Source: Pseudomaricurvus alkylphenolicus (GTDB taxonomy: Bacteria; Pseudomonadota; Gammaproteobacteria; Pseudomonadales; Cellvibrionaceae). From it: a stretch of 64,000 nt of DNA. Location of the stretch: NCBI RefSeq assembly GCF_011683955.1, contig NZ_JAAQPI010000009.1, positions 309,368 to 373,367 on the forward strand, written 5' to 3'. Below are positions 25,217 to 33,620 of the stretch, in pieces. The notes under the pieces were generated by a model. The model made no database searches. It saw only the letters and a program-made list of their open reading frames with translations, and was not told the DNA's origin. How positions within the stretch are numbered: the first letter of the stretch is position 1; the number at the start of each line of letters is the position of its first letter. The translations under genes were made by a program, and so were the position numbers.

Positions 25217-25244
25217 ATCGAATTTGAAACGTTTTAAATTCGAT
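25217..25244. promoter_or_regulatory. LacI-type operator upstream of receptor gene
   Basis: This is a 28-bp palindrome (ATCGAATTT, then GAAACGTTTT, then AAATTCGAT on the plus strand) with only one mismatched pair around a central CG, the signature of LacI-family sites. It lies just downstream of the predicted -10 box at 25251-25256, so binding should block transcription. Confidence 0.85.
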
Positions 25245-25250
25245 AGAGAA

Positions 25251-25280
25251 ACGATACGCCCTCCAGTAATGTTCTGTCAA
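25251..25280 (-). promoter_or_regulatory. Predicted sigma-70 promoter of the sugar operon
   Basis: On the minus strand TTGACA (25280-25275), an 18-bp spacer and TATCGT (25256-25251) precede the operator and the receptor gene. Confidence 0.55.
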
Positions 25281-25332
25281 GACCAAACTAGGGAAACTTT
25301 GATATCGGGCCCAGTGGATGATTTTTGGCCCC

Positions 25333-26337
25333 TTACACGGGAATCGAGGTGGACCCCCGAACCACCAACCTCGGTGGTAACAGCAAACCCTGCCCCGGGT
25401 TTTCCCCCCGCAAAATTCGCGACAGGCGACCGACCAGCTCACTGGCGACATCAGCCATGGGCTGATCCAAAGAGGTCAAGCCCGGTTCCACCAGCTCTCC
25501 GGCGGAGACATTGTCGAAGCCAACCACGGCCATCTCCTCACCCGGCACCAGATCCAGGCGGCGCAAGCCTGCCATCACCCCCAGCGCCAGGGTATCACTG
25601 ACACAGGCCACCGCATCGACCCCGGAATCCAGCAGCTGTCGGGTCAGGGAAATGCCAATCTCGTAACCGTCCAGAACCCGCAGGACGGTAGCATTGTCGA
25701 TATCACGACCGGCTGCCAGCATCGCCTGCTGCCAGCCACGATAACGCTCATCGCCCGTCAGTGATCCCGCCGGCCAACCAATAAATGCCACGTTTTTCCG
25801 CCCCGATTCAATCAAATGCTCGGTGGCCAGTCGTAGCCCTTCGGCACCATCCACATCCACCCAAGCGGCACCGGGATATTCGTCGGCGCGCCCAAATGCG
25901 GCGAAGGGCACCTTGCGCTCCAGCAGATATTTCACCACCGGATCATGGTAATCAATTCCGGACAGGACGAATCCATCAACCCCGCCGCGAATCAACACCT
26001 CGCTGTAGGCCTCTTGTTCGGTCTGCCCGGGTCGCGGCGCAAACAACAGCACTTCCAGCCCAATGGCACCGGCATGTTCTACGATTTGGTGCAGAAAGGT
26101 ATCGAGCGAGACATTCAAGCGCTTGCCATCGGGCATTCGATAGCCCAGCAACCCGGTCTGCCCGGCCGGTAGGCTGCGTGCCGCCCTGTTTGCCTGGTAG
26201 CCGAGCTTGTGGATGGCATCCTCGACCTTGCTCCGGGTCGAATCCGTAACATTGGGGTGGCCATTGACCACGTTGGAAACTGTAGCGATGGAGACACCGG
26301 CCAATTTGCTGACATCTTTGATGGTCGGTCGAGCCAT
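25333..26337 (-). CDS. LacI-family regulator of the carbohydrate locus
   Basis: The protein has 334 residues. The N-terminal LacI helix-turn-helix is 'TIKDVSKLAGVSIATVSNVVNGHPNVTDSTRSKVEDAIHKLGYQANRAARSL' (residues 5-56, including the hinge). A periplasmic-binding-like effector domain follows ('GVDGFVLSGIDY', 'WVDVDGAEGLRLATEHLIESGRKNVAFIG', 'AVVGFDNVSAGELVEPGLTSLDQP'). It lies upstream of the TonB receptor gene on the same strand. Operators with AAACGTTT cores occur at its own promoter (26381-26396) and at the receptor promoter, so I infer that it represses itself and the whole uptake block until the sugar or a derivative is bound. Confidence 0.95.
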   Translation of the reverse strand: MARPTIKDVSKLAGVSIATVSNVVNGHPNVTDSTRSKVEDAIHKLGYQANRAARSLPAGQTGLLGYRMPDGKRLNVSLDTFLHQIVEHAGAIGLEVLLFAPRPGQTEQEAYSEVLIRGGVDGFVLSGIDYHDPVVKYLLERKVPFAAFGRADEYPGAAWVDVDGAEGLRLATEHLIESGRKNVAFIGWPAGSLTGDERYRGWQQAMLAAGRDIDNATVLRVLDGYEIGISLTRQLLDSGVDAVACVSDTLALGVMAGLRRLDLVPGEEMAVVGFDNVSAGELVEPGLTSLDQPMADVASELVGRLSRILRGENPGQGLLLPPRLVVRGSTSIPV

Positions 26338-26380
26338 AAAATGGAGGAAACCTGTGTAATAGGAGGTAATCCAGCATGAA

Positions 26381-26396
26381 CTTAAAACGTTTTAAG
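26381..26396. promoter_or_regulatory. LacI-type operator, autoregulatory
   Basis: CTTAAAACGTTTTAAG is a perfect 16-bp palindrome with central CG. It is 43 bp upstream of the LacI start and shares the AAACGTTT core with the two sites at the receptor gene. Confidence 0.85.
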
Positions 26397-26591
26397 CCAT
26401 AGTTCAAGCTATAGCTCAACCAGAGCTCTTGCCGACTTACCGGCTTTGTAACTGCGGGAATAGCCAACCAACGACCATTTAGCTGTTGTTTTAGGCGCCA
26501 GGAGCGCTTTGAAGATATTTGATTCCCCATGAACTTCCATTATCATCACGGTAACTTAGCTTCATTTCAGTATATTTGGGGGTGGATTGAG

Positions 26592-27080
26592 GTGAAAAAG
26601 AAAAGCAAAGTCATGTATGGCATCTCACGGATTGACGATGACAGTCATAATACGCACGCCTGGCGAGTGAGCCTGCGTAGAAACGGCAAGACACACGTCA
26701 AGAATTTTCCAGATAAAAAATGCGGCGGTAAACGCAAAGCTCTGAATCAAGCCAAAGAATACCGGGACGAGTTCATCGCCAGCAACCCGCCGATGACGCG
26801 GCAGGAATTCTCTTCCATAAAACGCAGAAACAACACATCCGGTGTAACCGGTGTCTGCCGATTCGCGACCAAGACCTATTTGGCGGATGGGACTGAGCGC
26901 CTCTATTGGTCCTGGGAGGCCAGTTGGCCAACGACACGCGGAGAGAGTGAAAGCGTCAGGTTTTCTGAAAAGAAATATGGGGCACAGGAAGCGTTTGAGA
27001 AAGCCGTTGAGGCCCGCGAAAAGGGAATCAAGAAGCTCACCGGCGTTTTCTGGGCCGCTGAGCGTGGTGAGCTGGCCTAG
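26592..27080 (+). CDS. Bacterial AP2-like domain protein
   Basis: GTG 26592 lies 8 bp after GGGGGTGG and gives 162 residues. The upstream ATG at 26529 has no SD. Two AP2-like repeats are visible: residues 8-62 ('YGISRID...AWRVSLRRNGKTHVKNFPDKKCGGKRKALNQAKEYRDEF') and 82-142 ('SGVTGVCRF...YWSWEASWPT...VRFSEKKYGAQEAFEKAVEARE'). AP2 domains bind DNA. In bacteria they usually occur in HNH homing endonucleases, but no HNH motif is present here. It is probably a small DNA-binding protein of unknown targets. The stop overlaps that of the convergent CMD gene by 4 bp. Confidence 0.7.
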   Translation: MKKKSKVMYGISRIDDDSHNTHAWRVSLRRNGKTHVKNFPDKKCGGKRKALNQAKEYRDEFIASNPPMTRQEFSSIKRRNNTSGVTGVCRFATKTYLADGTERLYWSWEASWPTTRGESESVRFSEKKYGAQEAFEKAVEAREKGIKKLTGVFWAAERGELA

Positions 27081-27679
27081 TGGCCTGTCCCACGGGATTC
27101 TATAGCGCGACCCACCAGTAACAATTCCCTGAGTGATTCCGGCATGCTGTCAAACGCAGCATCCGGCATCACCCCCAAGGCGTCAGACAGCTTGGCAAAG
27201 AAACAGCGTGCACTGGCGCTGGCCGCGATATCAAATATCTCCGCATCGGAAAAACCCAAGCGCCGAAGTTCATCAATATCGCTTTGCTCTATAGCAGAAG
27301 AATCTGCAACGAGCTTGGTGGCGAAAACCATCATTGCCTGATCGGCGTCGTTTAAGGGATTGCTGTCATCGCCGGACACAATTGCCTGGAGTTCTGCGTC
27401 GCTGTAGTATTTTCGACGCAGCAGATCGCCGTGAGCCAGCGAACAGTAAGAATTCTTTAGTGCCAGTGCAGCGGCCAGCGTCACCAGCTCGAAGCGACGG
27501 TGCTCAATTGTCTCCTGAATACAGCTTTGCAACTCGGCCCAGGCCTGCATAAGCCTGGGCCGGTAGCAGTACACTTTGGCATAGTTGGGAAGGTAATCCC
27601 GCTGGCCTTGTAACTGCCGATACATGGCCTTCACTTCTTCTGCGGCCTGCTGATTGCCGAGTGTTTCGATAAAACTCAT
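27077..27679 (-). CDS. Carboxymuconolactone decarboxylase/AhpD-like protein
   Basis: ATG 27679 has a perfect AGGAGG seven bases upstream and gives 200 residues. The AhpD-like helical core contains 'ALKNSYCSLAHGDLLRRKYYS' with Cys79 and His83 (CxxxH). The usual second cysteine of the CxxC pair is absent, as in many 'peroxidase-related' CMD proteins. The family takes part in peroxide reduction or general redox chemistry. The start lies inside the last codons of the cysteine synthase-glutaredoxin gene (overlap 16 bp), so the two are coupled, which supports a thiol-redox role. Confidence 0.85.
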   Translation of the reverse strand: MSFIETLGNQQAAEEVKAMYRQLQGQRDYLPNYAKVYCYRPRLMQAWAELQSCIQETIEHRRFELVTLAAALALKNSYCSLAHGDLLRRKYYSDAELQAIVSGDDSNPLNDADQAMMVFATKLVADSSAIEQSDIDELRRLGFSDAEIFDIAASASARCFFAKLSDALGVMPDAAFDSMPESLRELLLVGRAIESRGTGH

Positions 27680-27695
27680 ACCGCAACCTCCTATG

Positions 27696-29183
27696 TCAGG
27701 CACTCTGCCGTGGCTGCACCCACTGAGGCATCATTGCATTGAGATCGATGTTTGCATCCGCATTAAACGCAATACCATGACGCTGCAGGCGTTTAATCAA
27801 AGCACCACTCTCGTATTCTGCAAATAATTCACTGCTGCCGCCCACACATTCTCCGGCGATAAAAATCTGTGGAATAGTCGGCTGTCCGGTGATATTCAGC
27901 AGAACCGGCCGCACCTTGCCGCCCATATCATTATCTTGGTAGGCAACGGAATCCAGATCCGCGCTGTGGTAGTCCAGTTGCATGGCCTGAAACAGTTTGC
28001 GCACGGCCCAACAGAACTCACACCACTCAAGAGCGAACATCACCACTGACTGTTGCTGCAACAGTTTTTCGACATGAGCCTGCGCCGCCCCATCGACTTC
28101 TGCCAACTCGCGACTACCGGCAACTTGGGGTGTGTCCAACGATACGAATTGATATCCGGGCGTCGACTGTGAGATAGCAATTTCTTCCTGGCTCATTTCC
28201 TCTTTGATATCCGCAAATAGCGGTGTGGAAAGATAGCGTTCTCCGGTGTCGGGTAACATACAGACAATGTTGGTACCGGCGTCTGAACGACGGGCAACCT
28301 GAAGGGCGGCCGCCAGGGTCGCTCCGCTGGTAATGCCGCAGAATATGCCTTCCTCTCGAGCCAAACGTTGAGACAGTTCAATGGATTCGCTTCCGGCCAC
28401 CGGAACAATTTCATCCACATGCTCACCGCTTATCGCATCCTCAGTCAACTTGGATATAAAGTCCGGGCTCCAGCCTTGCATCAAATGCGGTCGAAAGTTA
28501 GGGTGGCTGGCGCTGGGGCTGCCGTCCTCCGCTCGCGGTTGTGCAATACCACTGGCAAGCACGGGGGCGTTATCTGGCTCAGCCACGACGATTTTTGTCA
28601 CCGGGCTTTCGGACTTCAGGGTACGCGAAACGCCCTTTAATGTGCCGCCCGTGCCGGAGCCCGTTACCCAATAGTCGAGCCGCTCTCCGGCGAAATCCGC
28701 GAGAATTTCCCGCGCCGTGGTGCGGCTGTGTACATCCGCGTTGACCTCATTTTCAAACTGGCGGCATAGATAATAACCATGGGTTTGTGCCAGTTCGCTT
28801 GCCTTGTTGAGCATACCGGTGCCCTTTTCCGCCGCTGGGGTAAGCACCACCTTGGCGCCGAGGAAACGCAATAATTTGCGGCGTTCAACGCTAAAATTTT
28901 CAGCCATGGTTACCACTAGCGGATAGCCTTTTTGGGCGCACACCATCGCCAGGCCGATACCTGTATTGCCGCTGGTCGCCTCAATCACAGTCATACCGGG
29001 TTTCAGCTCACCGCTCTGCTCTGCCTGCTCAATCACCGCTCTCGCCATGCGGTCTTTTACAGAACCCATTGGGTTAAATGCCTCTATCTTGACATATAAG
29101 TTCACGCCCTCGGGCGCCAGTTTGTTTAACCGCACCAGAGGGGTATTGCCTATTGTCTCGAGAATATTGTTATATCTGGCCAT
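27696..29183 (-). CDS. Cysteine synthase fused to a glutaredoxin domain
   Basis: The protein has 495 residues. Residues 1-320 form a CysK/CysM-type PLP enzyme that makes cysteine from O-acetylserine (or a related substrate) and sulfide: 'NPMGSVKDRMA' with Schiff-base Lys43, 'EATSGNTGIGLAMV', 'TGSGTGGTLKGVSR', 'GITSGATLAAAL'. After a linker, residues 375-475 form a glutaredoxin with active site WCEFC (Cys388, Cys391), cis-Pro loop TIP (436-438) and 'GECVGGSSEL'. The fusion could supply reducing power or a persulfide directly to the synthase (inference). GAGGAG precedes the start. It is divergent from the SARP-like regulator gene across 225 bp. Confidence 0.93.
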   Translation of the reverse strand: MARYNNILETIGNTPLVRLNKLAPEGVNLYVKIEAFNPMGSVKDRMARAVIEQAEQSGELKPGMTVIEATSGNTGIGLAMVCAQKGYPLVVTMAENFSVERRKLLRFLGAKVVLTPAAEKGTGMLNKASELAQTHGYYLCRQFENEVNADVHSRTTAREILADFAGERLDYWVTGSGTGGTLKGVSRTLKSESPVTKIVVAEPDNAPVLASGIAQPRAEDGSPSASHPNFRPHLMQGWSPDFISKLTEDAISGEHVDEIVPVAGSESIELSQRLAREEGIFCGITSGATLAAALQVARRSDAGTNIVCMLPDTGERYLSTPLFADIKEEMSQEEIAISQSTPGYQFVSLDTPQVAGSRELAEVDGAAQAHVEKLLQQQSVVMFALEWCEFCWAVRKLFQAMQLDYHSADLDSVAYQDNDMGGKVRPVLLNITGQPTIPQIFIAGECVGGSSELFAEYESGALIKRLQRHGIAFNADANIDLNAMMPQWVQPRQSA

Positions 29184-29408
29184 CGTGGTCTCCTCGGAAA
29201 TGTTGCAACGTCGTAAGTTCGCAAGGTCATGCTGAGACGCTGTCGCGTGATTTATCGTGGTAGCGAGCGTGTTATTTCACCGGGCAGCGTGTTTTTTTGC
29301 GTGATTGCGGTGACATTCGCAAGTCGACTGGAGTATTTCTATACTGGAAGGTGATCCCAACACCTCCCATCAACCAACAATAGCTGTTAACCACAGGGTT
29401 AGCGAATA

Positions 29409-32381
29409 ATGCTCGAGCTCAAGTTATTAGGTGATATGAGGGTAATTCGTGACGGCGTCTCGGTAGAGCTGCCGCCATCGAAGAAGACCCGCGCACTGCT
29501 GGCCTATCTGGCCCTGAGCAGACGCCCCTACCGAAGGGAACAACTCTGTGAACTGTTGTGGGAAATCCCCGACGATCCCAGAGGATCTCTGCGCTGGAGC
29601 TTGTCCAAAATCCGCCGCCTGGTGGACGAGCCCGAAACGCCCCGCGTTGTTGCCGACCGCACTCAGGTGGCGTTTGAACCCCACGGCATGACACTGGATG
29701 TCAATGCACTGCTGGAGCTGGCCGAGGGTGACCCCGGCAGCATAGACACCTCCCGCCTGGAAGAAGCCGTGCGCCTCTATCGCGGCGACTTCCTCGAAGG
29801 TCTCGAGCTGCCCAATTTCCACGGCTTTTACAGCTGGTGTGTGGCGCAACGGGAAACCGTTGTGCGGGCCCAGGCCGGCGTGTTGCAGACACTGATGGAC
29901 AGATTTGAACAGGACCCCACCCGATGTCTCGAATATGCCTGTCAGCTGGTGTCTTTGGTGCCCTACGATGACAGAGCCAGAGCCCGCTATATTGAGCTGC
30001 TAAAGACACAGGGACGCATGCAGGAGGCCGAGCAACAGTACACGATCGGTCGCAGAATGCAGGCCGAAGCCGGCACTGAAGATCACGGATTGCTGCTGCG
30101 CGCCTGGCGCGGAAGCCCCATGGCGGGTATCAACCCTGAACACCGGCAACCTGCCTCTCCCCAGCCTTTGCCACCGCCACAACCTGTCAATACCACTCCC
30201 ACCGAGCTGCTGGGTCGCGATGAGGAGTTGGCCTGGCTCACCGGTGCTTTGCACCAGTGTTCCGCACAGAGGCAGACAAGGTTAATGCTGATCGAGGGCG
30301 ACGCCGGCATGGGCAAAACCAGCCTGCTGAATCGATTCACGCACGATGCCGCCCAACGCGGTACCCGCATACTCCGAGCCGATGCCTTCGAGGCGGAGTT
30401 GATTCGACCGTTTGCACTTTGGCAGGATGCCCTCAGAGACCAGCCCGAAATGGCTCAGAACGGTTTGTTCAATACCGAATCCAGGCTGGAGCGGGAGCAG
30501 CTGTTTACCCGCTTCGGTGAAGTTGTGGGCGATCTCGCCAGCCAACAGCCTTTGGTGATCGTGTTTGATGATGTGCAATGGTGCGATGAATCCAGTGCAG
30601 CCCTGCTCCACTACGTGGTCCGAACTCACCGTCACAAGCCACTGCTACTGGTTCTGGCCGCAAGACAGGCGGAATTGCGCGATAACGGACCCATGTTGCA
30701 GACTCTCAGTGGTCTGAGACATGACGAAGTGCTCGATGAAAAACAGCTCCGTCCCCTGCCCCAACCAATACTGAAGGCGTTGATTCACCAGCAATCCGCT
30801 GACGTCGACAGCGACAGTTTAAGTGAAACCTGTGCCGGAAATCCTCTGCTGGCGATAGAGTTGGCCCGCGCCGAAACCCGCAAAGAGGACGATGAGTCAC
30901 TCAGCGACATGCTTCACCGACGTCTGTTTCGACTGGATGCCGACGTCATTGATATCCTGCGCTGGGCTGCGGTGCTGGCGCCTGTGATCAATATTACCGC
31001 CCTTGGCCGAGTAACCAATTTGGAGCGATACCAACTGGACCTGGCGCTGGAGGTCGGACAGCAACAGGGCATTCTGACGCAGACTTCGCAGGGCTGCCGC
31101 TTCAGCCATGATCTGGTGGCGCAGTCCATCTACACCAGTATCGCGCCAGGTCGACGGCAAATCATGCACCGGCGCGTGGCCGAACTGCTGGAGGCGGAAA
31201 CCGCACAGGACCTGACGCTGGCAGCAGAATTGTCCCGCCACGCTGCACGCAGCGGCGAATCTGCGCTTGCGGCCCGGGCCATGGTCAAGGCCGGGCAGCT
31301 GTGCCTTCGCTTTTACGCCAACGAAGATGCCACCAGTATTGCCAACAAGGGCCTGCAGTTTGCCGCTGAACTGCCGGACTGCGAACGCATCTGCCTGACG
31401 TTGGAGCTGGCCAATATCAAGGCATCTGCAACACCCACGGAGAACTGGCAGGAAACGGCGGATGAGTATGTGGAACTGGCCGAGCAGGCACTGGACTTCG
31501 GAGCGGTGTCCCACGCTCGTCTTGGCTATCAAATGGCGAGTTTTCTGCGCTGGCTGCACGGCAGTTGGAGCCAGGCAAAACATGAAATTATGCAGGCCGA
31601 ACGCATTACCCGTGCCGGGGATAATCAGGATCATGTCAACGGCATGGCGGAAGCGGCAAAGTGCCTGGCGATGCTGGAGCGGGATTTACCCCAAGCTGAC
31701 GCGTTGCTGATGGAGGCCCAGGCCGTCGCGGCACGCCATAATATTCACGCCGCTGCCATTCCCGCAGGACAGGGTATGTTGCGATATTTTGAATCCCACT
31801 TTGAAGAAGCGGAAGAACTGCTGCAGCAAGCCCGGGCGCAATTCAAATCCATTGGGGATCGCTTTAACGAATACCAGTCCAACGAATATCTGCTCATGAT
31901 CGCCATCGAACAGGGCGATTTTGAACTGGCGGCGAGTCGCTGCCCCGCTCTTCTGCGAATTGGAGAAAAGCTGTGCGAAGGCAGCGAAGCTCCCTATGCG
32001 AGGGCTGCTGCCGCTCTCTGTGCCTATGCCGAAGGGGATGATCGGGCCTTTGATGAACTGCAAGCGCATCTGGCGGAATTGAGACAGGTCGATGCCAAGC
32101 AGCGATTGGCTTACCTGTTGAATCGAACGGCGTCCGTTGAGCTGCAGCGCGGTCAATGGCAACCCGCCCAAAGTCACGCGGCAGAAGCCCTGGCCTGCGC
32201 CGAGTGCCTGCAACGCCAGTCTGAGATGCTGCTGGCGCGGGTAAACCTGGCGCGGGCCTGTGAAATGGGGGGCGATTCCGAACACTTCACTGAACACTGT
32301 CAGGCCCTGTCAACACTGCACCAACAGACCGGCGCCAGTTGGGCCCGCGAGTATGCCAGCCCCTTGCTGGCTGGCCCATAG
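29409..32381 (+). CDS. SARP-type regulator with AAA ATPase and TPR-like region
   Basis: The protein has 990 residues. Residues 1-95 are an OmpR-like winged helix ('LKLLGDMRVIRDGVSVELPPSKKTRALLAYLALS'). Residues 96-235 are a BTAD domain ('LYRGDFLEGLELPNFHGFYSWCVAQRE', 'RYIELLKTQGRMQEAEQQY'). Residues 265-520 are an AAA_16/STAND-like ATPase with Walker A GDAGMGKT (297-304) and Walker B 'LVIVFDD' (382-388). The rest is helical and TPR-like. This large SARP architecture is common in Actinobacteria and unusual in gammaproteobacteria. It heads a plus-strand cluster (DUF4242, OsmC, FAD monooxygenase) and is divergent from cysK-grx, so it most likely controls both sides. Confidence 0.9.
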   Translation: MLELKLLGDMRVIRDGVSVELPPSKKTRALLAYLALSRRPYRREQLCELLWEIPDDPRGSLRWSLSKIRRLVDEPETPRVVADRTQVAFEPHGMTLDVNALLELAEGDPGSIDTSRLEEAVRLYRGDFLEGLELPNFHGFYSWCVAQRETVVRAQAGVLQTLMDRFEQDPTRCLEYACQLVSLVPYDDRARARYIELLKTQGRMQEAEQQYTIGRRMQAEAGTEDHGLLLRAWRGSPMAGINPEHRQPASPQPLPPPQPVNTTPTELLGRDEELAWLTGALHQCSAQRQTRLMLIEGDAGMGKTSLLNRFTHDAAQRGTRILRADAFEAELIRPFALWQDALRDQPEMAQNGLFNTESRLEREQLFTRFGEVVGDLASQQPLVIVFDDVQWCDESSAALLHYVVRTHRHKPLLLVLAARQAELRDNGPMLQTLSGLRHDEVLDEKQLRPLPQPILKALIHQQSADVDSDSLSETCAGNPLLAIELARAETRKEDDESLSDMLHRRLFRLDADVIDILRWAAVLAPVINITALGRVTNLERYQLDLALEVGQQQGILTQTSQGCRFSHDLVAQSIYTSIAPGRRQIMHRRVAELLEAETAQDLTLAAELSRHAARSGESALAARAMVKAGQLCLRFYANEDATSIANKGLQFAAELPDCERICLTLELANIKASATPTENWQETADEYVELAEQALDFGAVSHARLGYQMASFLRWLHGSWSQAKHEIMQAERITRAGDNQDHVNGMAEAAKCLAMLERDLPQADALLMEAQAVAARHNIHAAAIPAGQGMLRYFESHFEEAEELLQQARAQFKSIGDRFNEYQSNEYLLMIAIEQGDFELAASRCPALLRIGEKLCEGSEAPYARAAAALCAYAEGDDRAFDELQAHLAELRQVDAKQRLAYLLNRTASVELQRGQWQPAQSHAAEALACAECLQRQSEMLLARVNLARACEMGGDSEHFTEHCQALSTLHQQTGASWAREYASPLLAGP

Positions 32382-32394
32382 ACAGGAATTCCCC

Positions 32395-32925
32395 ATGAGC
32401 ACGATTCTGCTGATTCGAGAGTTTGACCAAGGCATTGATCGCAAAGGAGTAAAGGCCATGGCCATGAGCTCCGGAGAATGTTTCGGGCTGTACAACATCG
32501 ACTGGAAGGAGAGCTTTCTGTCCGATGGCGGTCGGCGCATGGTCTGCCACTTTGAGGCTCCCGACGCCGAGGCGGTGCGCACGGCGCTCTCGGTCAACCA
32601 GCAGACCTATGAAAGCGTCTGGCCTGCCACCGAGCACCTGGGGCCAGACAACGGCGACGGCAATGTGTTGGTAGAACGATACTTCGACAGCCCCACCACG
32701 GTGGAAACGCTGCAGGCGCTCGAAGACAAGGGAGCCTGGTGCCTGGAGGCTCACGGCGTGGTATTTGTCCGCACCCTGTTTTCCAGAGATCAAAAAAAAA
32801 TGTTCTGCCTGTATCGCGCCGCCGATGCTGAATCTGTTCGTCTGGCCCAACGCCAGGCCGGTATGCCTGTCACCCGTGTCTGGTCTTACGATCACCTGAC
32901 ACCTGCACAATTGTTTGCCGTTTAG
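32395..32925 (+). CDS. DUF4242 protein (two ferredoxin-like repeats)
   Basis: ATG 32395, with AGGAATT upstream and 13 bp after the regulator stop, gives 176 residues. Two related halves are visible: 'MSTILLIREFDQGIDRKGVKAM...VCHFEAPDAEAVRTALSVNQ' and 'NVLVERYFDSPTTVETLQAL...FCLYRAADAESVRLAQRQAGMPVTRVW'. Each matches the DUF4242 fold, whose best known member is the nickel-binding SCO4226 of Streptomyces. The molecular role is not known. Its place between a SARP regulator and an OsmC gene suggests a metal- or thiol-stress function. Confidence 0.8.
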   Translation: MSTILLIREFDQGIDRKGVKAMAMSSGECFGLYNIDWKESFLSDGGRRMVCHFEAPDAEAVRTALSVNQQTYESVWPATEHLGPDNGDGNVLVERYFDSPTTVETLQALEDKGAWCLEAHGVVFVRTLFSRDQKKMFCLYRAADAESVRLAQRQAGMPVTRVWSYDHLTPAQLFAV

Positions 32926-33059
32926 AAAAACCACGGGCGTTTCCACGGTACATTCCACGATCCACACGCATTCTGATCCTGCGGGCCAAAGCAAGGCTGT
33001 TGAGTCAGCCCCGGCCCACATCGCTATTGCCAGATTTAAATACAGCCAGGAGCCAGATG

Positions 33060-33620
33060 ATGAATATACAAACCCGCATTGCCAATAATGGTGTTAACGT
33101 TAAAGCCCTGTTGGAAGCCCGCGAAGCCCTGACCGAAGCGCCGGAAGCCGCCCGCTTCCAGTGGCGAGCCCGTTGCGACTGGGTCAACGGTACCCACAGC
33201 CACGCCAGGGTGGAACGTTTTTTTGGTCTTGGAGAGGAGCAACAGCACAAGCAATGCTTTGCCTACGACTGCGACCACCCCGAGCTGTTTGCCGCCGAGG
33301 ACAAAGGCGCTACCCCGGTGGAATACCTGTTGGTGGGCCTGGCCGGCTGCCTGACGGCGGGCATTGCCTCAGTGGCCCAGAATCGCAATATCCAGCTGAG
33401 ATCCGTTCAAGCGACGCTGGAAGGCGATATGGATCTGCAGGGTATTCTCGGCATTGACACGGATGTTCGCAATGGATTCGACAACATCAGCGTGGTATTT
33501 GATATTGACGCCGACGCCTCCGAAGACGAAATCAAAGCGCTGGTAGCTCAATCGCAAAAACGCTCGGCGGTATTTGATGCTTTGGCAAATCCCACCCATA
33601 TCCAGGTACAGGCGCGATGA
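33060..33620 (+). CDS. OsmC-family protein with one redox cysteine
   Basis: The gene encodes 186 residues from ATG 33060, and an adjacent ATG at 33057 is an alternative. 'EYLLVGLAGCLTAGIASVAQNRNIQL' carries the conserved Cys97 of OsmC/Ohr proteins. The position of the second, peroxidatic-partner cysteine is Ser169 in 'QKRSAVFDALANPT', so classical two-cysteine hydroperoxide reduction is unlikely without an external thiol. The stop overlaps the next start in ATGA, so OsmC and the monooxygenase are translationally coupled. Confidence 0.9.
   Translation: MNIQTRIANNGVNVKALLEAREALTEAPEAARFQWRARCDWVNGTHSHARVERFFGLGEEQQHKQCFAYDCDHPELFAAEDKGATPVEYLLVGLAGCLTAGIASVAQNRNIQLRSVQATLEGDMDLQGILGIDTDVRNGFDNISVVFDIDADASEDEIKALVAQSQKRSAVFDALANPTHIQVQAR

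Noticed and set aside
30897..31634. Open frame of 245 codons on the minus strand
   Set aside because: It is antisense to the TPR region of the SARP-type regulator and has no recognisable motif.
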